Shown one piece after another: positions 7,247 through 11,674 of a stretch of 11,674 bases of DNA (position 1 is the stretch's first letter; each line of letters opens with the position of its first letter). The position numbers and the translations under genes are program-made. The stretch is from Simkania negevensis (lineage in GTDB: Bacteria; Chlamydiota; Chlamydiia; Chlamydiales; JAFITR01), in assembly GCA_017116025.1 (NCBI GenBank), contig JAFITR010000036.1, positions 1 through 11,674 on the forward strand, written 5' to 3'. The notes under the pieces were generated by a model. It searched no databases and was not told the origin of the DNA. It saw nothing but the letters and a program-made list of their open reading frames with translations.

Positions 7247-9012
7247 CGCTTCTCTCCGCTGCCCGCAAGCATCTCTTCGATTTCTTCGTTAGCTCGGTGA
7301 TACTCACTGGAATCAGAAGCCAAGAAGTTCATGTTCTTAACTTTATTCTGCAACGCATTAAAAAAGCTGCGCGCATCGTCATGGGCCTTAAAAACAAACT
7401 CTTGCCTAAAGATACGGCTAATAAGCTGAAATAGAGCAAGTTGACGCTCCAACGGACAATATGCATCTTCTGCGTCGAATGCGTTTTGCTGCAGGTAGAC
7501 AAAGTCGTACAGCTCCGCTTTGAGGTAGACGACCATATCGTCGATCGCCGTGCCCTCTTCGCCAACAACCTCCATGCGCTTTCCTATCTCATCGCCTGTG
7601 GCCAACAGCTCAGCCGCCCCCTCGACCATCCCTACCCAGCCTGAGACCTCAACGTCAAGCTCACGACCTACAGCATCAACATATCGCGACCAGGAGATCA
7701 ACGGGTCTACTGCAGGGTAGCGACGTGCGTCGGAACGTGCACGCGAAAGACCGTAGAAGGCACCGACGACAGAGAGCGTCGCCTGTGTGACAGGCTCTTC
7801 GAAGTTCCCCCCTGCAGGCGATACCGCCCCGCCAATCGTCAACGACCCTTTGCTACCATCATCAAACATCACCACTCCCGACCGTTCGTAAAACGCTGCT
7901 ATGCGCGAAGCAAGGTAGGCAGGGAAGGCTTCTTCGCCGGGGATCTCTTCAAGCCTGCCAGACATCTCTCGCAACGCCTGTGCCCAGCGTGATGTCGAGT
8001 CGGCCAAAAGTAATACACCCAAACCCATCTGGCGATAGTATTCGGCAATAGTAACACCCATATAGATCGACGATTCCCTAGCAGCAACAGGCATCGACGA
8101 AGTGTTGCAAATAATCACCGTACGCTCCATCAACGACTCTCCCGTGTGTGGGTCAGTGAGGTGAGGGAACTCACGCAATACTTCAACAACCTCTCCTGCG
8201 CGCTCTCCACAAGCACAGACGATGACGATATCGACAGCAGAATACTTGGCTAGATGGTGCTGTAGAACGGTTTTCCCTGCGCCGAAAGGCCCCGGCGTAC
8301 AAAATGTACCGCCTTTGACCATAGGAAACTGTGTGTCGATGATACGTAACCCCGTCCGCATCATCTCCGACGCTTTGACCTTTTCCCCTTGAAAGAGCGG
8401 CATCTTCACCGGCCACTTCTGCAACATTGCCACCTGGTGCTCCCGCCCTTGGTCGTCTTCAAGACGTGCTATCGGCTCGGTGACAGAATAGGTACCCGGC
8501 CCCTTAACCCAGTTGATCTTGTAGGAGCCCTGCAAAGAAAAAGGCACCATGATGCGGTGGTGGAAGCGTCCTTCGAGAGTGGTGCCAATCGTATCGCCGC
8601 GCTTAACCCTGTCACCCTCTTTGGCTACAGGAGAGAAATTCCAATGTTTCTCTCTGTCAACGGCATTAAGGTATACGCCACGGGGCAAAAAGAAACCTGA
8701 AGCAGCAGCGACGTCTTCGAGAGGGTTCTGCAAGCCATCATAGATCGATGTCAAAAGCCCCGGCCCCAGCTCTGCTTCAAGCAACTCATGAGTAAAAGTC
8801 ACAGGGGTGCCAAACTTGACACCCCGCGTATCTTCGTACACCTGTATCTTCGCTTCGTTACCGAGGATCTCTATCACCTCCGCCTTTAATCGTAGGCCTT
8901 CGACTTCAACAAAAGCCACCTCCCCCTGACGGATATTCCCATCAAAGCGAACTTGTAACAAGTTCCCAAACGCTTGTACTACCTCTCCTCGCGTCTCTGC
9001 CATTGTCGTCAT
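7243..9012 (-). CDS. atpA: V/A-type ATPase catalytic subunit A
   Basis: Catalytic subunit of the rotary ATPase head. The 589 residues include the N-terminal barrel (8-75) and the bulge domain unique to A subunits (about 105-200). The Walker A motif is GPFGAGKT (241-248). CGERAGE (268-274) contains the probable catalytic Glu270. Walker B and the following block read LLLADSTSRWAQALREMSGR (334-353), then EEIPGEEAFPAYLASR. The helical C-terminal domain follows residue 440. All hallmark residues are intact. ATG at 9012 is preceded by AGGG at a nine-base spacing; ATG at 9003 is a less favoured alternative. It lies 11 bases after the DUF2764-like gene and overlaps atpB by ATGA. Confidence 0.97.
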   Translation of the reverse strand: MTTMAETRGEVVQAFGNLLQVRFDGNIRQGEVAFVEVEGLRLKAEVIEILGNEAKIQVYEDTRGVKFGTPVTFTHELLEAELGPGLLTSIYDGLQNPLEDVAAASGFFLPRGVYLNAVDREKHWNFSPVAKEGDRVKRGDTIGTTLEGRFHHRIMVPFSLQGSYKINWVKGPGTYSVTEPIARLEDDQGREHQVAMLQKWPVKMPLFQGEKVKASEMMRTGLRIIDTQFPMVKGGTFCTPGPFGAGKTVLQHHLAKYSAVDIVIVCACGERAGEVVEVLREFPHLTDPHTGESLMERTVIICNTSSMPVAARESSIYMGVTIAEYYRQMGLGVLLLADSTSRWAQALREMSGRLEEIPGEEAFPAYLASRIAAFYERSGVVMFDDGSKGSLTIGGAVSPAGGNFEEPVTQATLSVVGAFYGLSRARSDARRYPAVDPLISWSRYVDAVGRELDVEVSGWVGMVEGAAELLATGDEIGKRMEVVGEEGTAIDDMVVYLKAELYDFVYLQQNAFDAEDAYCPLERQLALFQLISRIFRQEFVFKAHDDARSFFNALQNKVKNMNFLASDSSEYHRANEEIEEMLAGSGEKR

Positions 9013-9023
9013 TGATCTTAACC

Positions 9024-9797
9024 CTATACTATTCTATTCACCACTTGTTTGCCCTCGTCAGAATCCAGCTCGATCCAACGCTCAACAAGAGAGAGTTGAG
9101 CAAAATAACCCAAGACAACGTCGACTGAAAAAAGCTCTCTCTCTTTCATCTTCTCTATATAGCCAAAGCGGTACTCGCACAACGCTTTGTGAAGGAGTAA
9201 AGGCGCGTCCATATGCTCTTCAAACAACGGACGCAGCAGCTCATACCCATACGGAGGATCAAACACCTTACCATCTTTTTGCGCCATCAGCTGGGCGACA
9301 AGAGGATCATACGGATCCTCGTCCTGCAGCTCAACGGCAAGGTCCCTGCCCGCCTTCTTGGCCCTAAAACCGACAAACACCAGGCGCCACTCCCGTTCAA
9401 AACGCAGGTAGCGCGCTAAAAAGCCACACGCCTCCTCCCCCTCTTCGCGAAAATAGGCGACGTACAGCTTGCTATAGCGCCGCAAACGCTCCACCAGCTT
9501 GTCATATTGACGCATAAAAGTGTAGACGTAGTCCGGCAGCCCCTCACCATCGTTCAAAGCCTCCTCCAGTTCAACCCCAGTAAAGTTGCCTCTAGGATCC
9601 ACACCCCGTTCCAACCAAAGCGCACGGATATTGTCGAGGTCCGTCAAGCGACGCATCACCTCAACAAGAGAAAAATCTCTTTCGGTGAGGTTCTCACGCA
9701 AGAGGGGGAGCAGGTCGGAATAGTGCAAAGCTGGAGGATGTCCCATTTCAAGTTGAGGCAGCAGGCTAGCAAGAAAATAGTAGTAAGTCGTCTCCAT
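9024..9797 (-). CDS. DUF2764-like ATPase operon protein, possible subunit C equivalent
   Basis: This is the conserved companion gene between E and A in chlamydial ATPase operons (CT309-type as I recall). The N terminus, METTYYYFLASLLPQLE, matches the YYY-x-x-ASLP opening of DUF2764. The protein is soluble, helical and acidic. In canonical operons the gene between E and A is subunit C (AC39), and there is no other C gene here. Three segments recall AC39 repeats: DLDNIRALWLERG followed by GVELEEAL, FEREWRLVFVGFRAKKAG, and VVLGYFAQLSLVERWIEL near the end. I infer it could cap the rotor or link D to the K ring as C does, but this is not demonstrated. The start is uncertain: ATG at 9797 fits the family; ATG at 9806 adds three residues. 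Neither has a strong ribosome binding site. The stop lies 11 bases before atpA. Confidence 0.85.
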   Translation of the reverse strand: METTYYYFLASLLPQLEMGHPPALHYSDLLPLLRENLTERDFSLVEVMRRLTDLDNIRALWLERGVDPRGNFTGVELEEALNDGEGLPDYVYTFMRQYDKLVERLRRYSKLYVAYFREEGEEACGFLARYLRFEREWRLVFVGFRAKKAGRDLAVELQDEDPYDPLVAQLMAQKDGKVFDPPYGYELLRPLFEEHMDAPLLLHKALCEYRFGYIEKMKERELFSVDVVLGYFAQLSLVERWIELDSDEGKQVVNRIV

Positions 9798-9813
9798 CAG
9801 CAACATCCATTGA

Positions 9814-9857
9814 TTAAACCAGAGAATCAGCGAGACGGAGAGAAAAAATACTCTCTG
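9814..9857. repeat. Possible degenerate copy of the palindromic repeat across the atpE 3' end
   Basis: The plus strand reads TTAAACC, AGAGA, CGAGACGGAGAGAAA and then CTCTCTG within 44 bases. The reverse strand of the atpB-atpD repeat reads TTTACC, CGAGACACAGAGAAA and then CTCTG in the same order. The CGAGAC plus AGAGAAA match is the strongest part. It spans the last codons and stop of atpE. The resemblance may be chance because the region is purine-rich. Confidence 0.35.
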
Positions 9858-10462
9858 AAGCTCTTGCGCACATAGGCCATCAAGAGCTCTTTAAGCGCTG
9901 CATCGGACAGGTCCAACGTCATCTTCTTGTCTTTCATCTTCACCTGTATACCTCCACCGAAGCTGGCGACTTGAAGCCCCCCTTGTGCAGAAACTTTAGC
10001 AGCAACACTCGCAACTAAAGAAGCGGCGACTTTATCGGCAGGGACAGCCTTAGGGATAACGACAGAGAAATCACCACTCACCCCATCGCGCTCAATACTC
10101 TGGACAACAGCGTCCACTAGCTTAGCGATCACCTCACCATCAGACCATCCCTCGCACAGCAGCGTCCCCAGTTCATCGTTAAACAACCTCTGTTCAATCT
10201 CCTGCCTCAATCTGTCCAGCGCTTGGCGTGCAGATTGGCAAAGTGAAGAGGTAAACACCTCCCGCTCTTTCTCTATCTTCCCCTTAGCAACAACAAAAAG
10301 AGCCTCTGCCTCAGCTTCTGCCTTGACAACCAACGCCTGCGCTTCACTGCGCGCAGCAGCAACAATTGCCGCTGCCTCCTCCCTAGCAGGCTCCAACGTC
10401 TCGTCCCGTATCTGCCTACAAATCTGGCCTATCTTCTCCTCGCTCGTCTCTAACGTCTTCAT
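9827..10462 (-). CDS. atpE: V/A-type ATPase subunit E (peripheral stalk)
   Basis: Peripheral stalk subunit that braces the A3B3 head against subunit I. The product from 10462 is 211 residues: an N-terminal Ala/Glu-rich coiled coil (to about residue 100, with repeated EAAAIVAAARSEAQAL-type heptads) and a compact C-terminal domain ending KSFREYFFSPSR. The layout and both ends resemble chlamydial AtpE as I recall it. The start at 10462 is preferred because GGAG lies nine bases upstream and because a short ORF stops there in ATGA, the same junction used elsewhere in this operon. The upstream ATG at 10477 adds five residues but has its nearest GGAG too far away. First structural gene of the operon; the next gene begins about 29 bases after its stop. 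Confidence 0.93.
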   Translation of the reverse strand: MKTLETSEEKIGQICRQIRDETLEPAREEAAAIVAAARSEAQALVVKAEAEAEALFVVAKGKIEKEREVFTSSLCQSARQALDRLRQEIEQRLFNDELGTLLCEGWSDGEVIAKLVDAVVQSIERDGVSGDFSVVIPKAVPADKVAASLVASVAAKVSAQGGLQVASFGGGIQVKMKDKKMTLDLSDAALKELLMAYVRKSFREYFFSPSR

Positions 10463-10503
10463 CGCCGACAACTCCATGGGAACGATAAAATTTTCTCCAA
10501 CAT
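10459..10503 (-). CDS. Possible 14-codon leader ORF ahead of atpE
   Basis: The minus strand carries ATG at 10503, encoding MLEKILSFPWSCRR and ending in TGA at 10461-10459. That stop overlaps the preferred atpE ATG (10462-10460) as ATGA. A good purine-rich site (AGGGGTGAGG) lies just upstream of the leader ATG. The placement suggests translational coupling or a leader peptide controlling entry into the ATPase operon. There is no run of identical amino-acid codons typical of attenuators. It could equally be a chance ORF, and it conflicts with the candidate -10 box at 10499-10504. Confidence 0.35.
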   Translation of the reverse strand: MLEKILSFPWSCRR

Positions 10504-10528
10504 ATCGCCCTCACCCCTATTTGTGCAA
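10499..10528 (-). promoter_or_regulatory. Weak candidate promoter for the ATPase operon
   Basis: On the minus strand, TTGCAC (10528-10523) is followed by an 18-base spacer and TATGTT (10504-10499). Four of six bases match consensus in each box. Transcription would begin near 10492, inside the candidate leader ORF, so the two calls exclude each other. TTGCAC also occurs on the plus strand at 10544-10549, making an inverted pair 15 bases apart that might be an operator or two divergent -35 boxes. Confidence 0.3.
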
Positions 10529-10549
10529 GACCAAACAACTTCGTTGCAC

Positions 10550-10600
10550 TATTACCAGAGAGCCAAAGAGAAAATTTTTCTCTCTGGCTCTCTGGTAGTA
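10550..10600. repeat. Near-perfect 51-bp palindrome between divergent genes
   Basis: Arms of 25 bases flank a single central base at 10575. The left arm begins TATTACCAGAGAGCC and ends GAGAAAA; the right arm begins TTTTCTC and ends GGCTCTCTGGTAGTA. Only two positions do not pair as DNA (10566/10584 and 10552/10598), and both arms can fold into a long hairpin as RNA. It lies upstream of both the atpE cluster and the plus-strand gene at 10623, outside any coding region. Sequence similarity to 5901-5942 marks it as a second member of the same repeat family. Confidence 0.8.
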
Positions 10601-10616
10601 ATACAAAACTCCATTG

Positions 10617-10652
10617 TCCATAATGCCCATCGCATCCATAATGCCCACCATG
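10617..10652 (+). repeat. Two 18-base tandem repeats at the start of the exported protein gene
   Basis: TCCATAATGCCCA occurs at 10617-10629 and again at 10635-10647, an exact 13-base match with an 18-base period. Each copy contains an in-frame ATG (10623 and 10641), so the duplication adds six codons (SIMPIA/SIMPTM) and a second potential start. Confidence 0.7.
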
Positions 10653-11153
10653 TTCATCGCATCCACTACACTCACTACCGCCCTTCTACTCTCTACCACC
10701 CTTTGCTCCACCTTAGACGCTCTGCCGCAAGTAACATTCGACTACCCAAAACGATGGTGGTACACGACAAAAGAGACCCCTCTTTCCAACGCCTCGATCA
10801 TCGTCGTAGGAAAAAGTTGGCAACAGAGCCGGCCGGTGATCAACTTCGTCACCACGCCATACACCTGCTCCGACAAAGAGTATCTCGACAACTCTTTAGA
10901 GGAGATCACTATCTTCCCCTACACCAAAGACGCCAGCTACCTGGGGACAATGGAAGTCTCTTCAGAAACGGTTCACCTCTTCTCTTGCGATGTCGAAAAC
11001 AACGAAGAAGAGACCCGCTACATTCAAGGCATCCTGCTCAAAGACGGCTACGCACACCACCTCACCGTCTCAGCAGCAAAAGAGGAATTCCTCAAATACA
11101 TCGAAGTGTTCAACCAAGCATTCCTCTCTCTCAAAGTCGTCAGAAGCAGATAA
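10623..11153 (+). CDS. Exported protein of unknown function, about 177 aa
   Basis: I do not recognise the gene. The N terminus has a hydrophobic, Thr/Ser/Leu-rich segment (MFIASTTLTTALLLSTTLC) followed by a likely signal peptidase site after STLDA, so the product is probably exported; it lacks the usual basic residues ahead of the hydrophobic core. The mature part starts LPQVTFDYPKRWW and ends with AAKEEFLKYIEVFNQAFLSL. An opening aromatic 'YPKRWW' segment, a central beta-rich region and this closing helix resemble the DcrB/PsbP-like fold; that is only a pattern impression. Possible starts are TTG 10614 and ATG 10623, 10641 or 10650, none with a clear ribosome binding site; the frame is closed by TAA at 10599. 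It is transcribed away from the ATPase operon. The 119 bases after it contain the perfect palindrome CACAATTGTG (11203-11212) and the leader of the next gene. Confidence 0.75.
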   Translation: MPIASIMPTMFIASTTLTTALLLSTTLCSTLDALPQVTFDYPKRWWYTTKETPLSNASIIVVGKSWQQSRPVINFVTTPYTCSDKEYLDNSLEEITIFPYTKDASYLGTMEVSSETVHLFSCDVENNEEETRYIQGILLKDGYAHHLTVSAAKEEFLKYIEVFNQAFLSLKVVRSR

Positions 11154-11272
11154 AAAAGACAAAAAACTGCGATACCAAGAAAAAAGCATTTGCGCCAAAT
11201 CGCACAATTGTGACATACACTGCTGCCATAGTTGTATGTTTAAACACCTACTTTAAAGAGGGAGTTCGTAAT

Positions 11273-11557
11273 ATGAAAAAAATCATCGCTTTAGCTACGG
11301 CCATTGTTGCAATGGTCAATATAACAACACTCACAGCTGCCCCAGAGAGAGGAGCACAAGCCCCACAAGAGTGGAACGTTAACGACTTCGTTTCACAAAC
11401 TGGTTTCGAGACTGCTGCTGGCTCTGCTGGTTCTACTGCCACTGCCACTGGCCTAACTGCAGGGGGATGGATTGGCCTAGGCGCGGGCGCTGCTGCCGCT
11501 GCTGCTGCCGTGGTTGCTATCGCAGCGGCTAAATCAACAACAGCACACTCGCACTAA
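11273..11557 (+). CDS. Small exported protein with a glycine-zipper membrane segment, 94 aa
   Basis: The start at 11273 is well supported by GAGGGAG eight bases upstream and by a classic signal peptide: MKKIIALATAIVAMVNITTL, with cleavage likely near TAA-PERG (residue 23). The frame is open far upstream, but that part overlaps the preceding gene in another frame and is Arg/His-rich, so it is not coding. The mature protein is about 71 residues: a polar stretch (PERGAQAPQEWNVNDF), a Ser/Ala/Thr/Gly linker, then a Gly/Ala-rich hydrophobic helix (62-87). Gly64, Gly68 and Gly72 are spaced as GxxxGxxxG, followed by Ala at the same period, which is a glycine zipper able to pack helices in a membrane. 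It ends KSTTAHSH. The family is unknown to me; a small envelope protein is the simplest reading. Confidence 0.85.
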   Translation: MKKIIALATAIVAMVNITTLTAAPERGAQAPQEWNVNDFVSQTGFETAAGSAGSTATATGLTAGGWIGLGAGAAAAAAAVVAIAAAKSTTAHSH

Positions 11558-11576
11558 TCATCGCTTCAATCATTCG

Positions 11577-11674
11577 ATGAAAAATTATTTCAATGCAGGG
11601 GGAAGATGGTTTGTCATCTTTCCCCTTTTTTTTCTTCTGATCAACCTATCCAGCTGCTCCCATCAGCCCAAATG
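11577..11674 (+). CDS. Probable lipoprotein, N-terminal part only (runs off the window)
   Basis: From ATG 11577 the frame stays open to the window edge. It reads MKNYFNAGGRWF, then VIFPLFFLLINLSSCSHQPK. This is a complete lipoprotein signal: a basic n-region, a 12-residue hydrophobic core and the lipobox LSSC, with Cys27 as the lipidated residue. No ribosome binding site is visible upstream and the gene body is outside the window, so function cannot be judged. The hydrophobic core is partly created by the T run of a terminator-like hairpin, so the signal could be coincidental, though the lipobox itself lies beyond that run. Confidence 0.5.
   Translation, partial: MKNYFNAGGRWFVIFPLFFLLINLSSCSHQPK
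11598..11633 (+). terminator. Rho-independent terminator-like hairpin
   Basis: GGGGGAAGATG (11598-11608) pairs with CATCTTTCCCC (11615-11625) across a six-base loop, with one G-T mismatch that pairs as G-U in RNA. Eight T residues follow (11626-11633). It lies 41 bases after the stop of the 94-residue gene and would end its transcript. It also lies inside the signal sequence of the putative lipoprotein starting at 11577. Confidence 0.75.

Noticed and set aside
8627..8657. GAGAGAAA/TTTCTCTC inverted repeat inside atpA resembling the palindrome core
   Set aside because: Only eight bases pair, it lacks the TTACC ends, and it encodes a conserved part of the A subunit (DREKHWNFSP), so chance similarity is more likely.
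11208..11240. Promoter upstream of the 94-aa gene (TTGTGA with TATGTT)
   Set aside because: Spacing is 21 bases and no alternative pair fits 16-18, so the call is not supportable beyond noting the boxes.
10523..11272. 250-codon upstream extension of the 94-aa exported protein
   Set aside because: The extension is Arg/His/Gln-rich shadow sequence overlapping the exported protein gene in another frame; ATG 11273 has a strong ribosome site and a signal peptide.

Overview
The window most likely comes from a bacterium of the phylum Chlamydiae, probably an environmental chlamydia outside the genus Chlamydia. The main evidence is an A/V-type ATPase operon in the order E, DUF2764-like protein, A, B, D, I, K. 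This is the unusual reduced order I recall from Chlamydia, and the proteins, notably the E, D and K subunits, resemble chlamydial homologues as I remember them. Base composition looks near 50% GC, higher than I recall for the genus Chlamydia. No search was run, so the taxonomic call is an inference.

Layout. Bases 53-1276 (minus) encode a 407-residue protein with no signal peptide, one Gly/Ala-rich hydrophobic segment and a long low-complexity insert; its architecture resembles a type III secretion translocator or secreted substrate. Two near-consensus sigma70-type promoters lie in tandem upstream of it (1379-1407 and 1458-1486). Bases 1492-10462 (minus) form one long gene cluster. In transcription order it reads atpE, a DUF2764-like gene, atpA, atpB, atpD, atpI, atpK and fumC (class II fumarase). 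Three junctions (A/B, D/I, I/K) overlap by ATGA. fumC follows atpK by 14 bases and its ribosome binding site overlaps the atpK stop codon. The only sizeable gap, between atpB and atpD, holds a hairpin-forming repeat.

Bases 10463-10622 separate this cluster from plus-strand genes. This divergent region holds a possible 14-codon leader ORF ending on the atpE start, a weak candidate promoter and a roughly 51-bp near-perfect palindrome related to the atpB-atpD hairpin. On the plus strand follow a 177-residue exported protein (10623-11153), a 94-residue exported glycine-zipper protein (11273-11557), and the first codons of what reads like a lipoprotein (from 11577). A terminator-like hairpin sits inside that lipoprotein signal sequence.

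How the genes work together: the ATPase operon encodes a rotary membrane ATPase that couples ATP turnover to ion movement. The proteolipid carries a residue pattern compatible with Na+ binding. No canonical C, F or G/H subunit is present; the DUF2764-like protein sits where subunit C normally lies and may replace it. The fumarase appears to be co-transcribed with the ATPase. The flanking genes encode probable envelope or secreted proteins that I could not assign to a known family with confidence.
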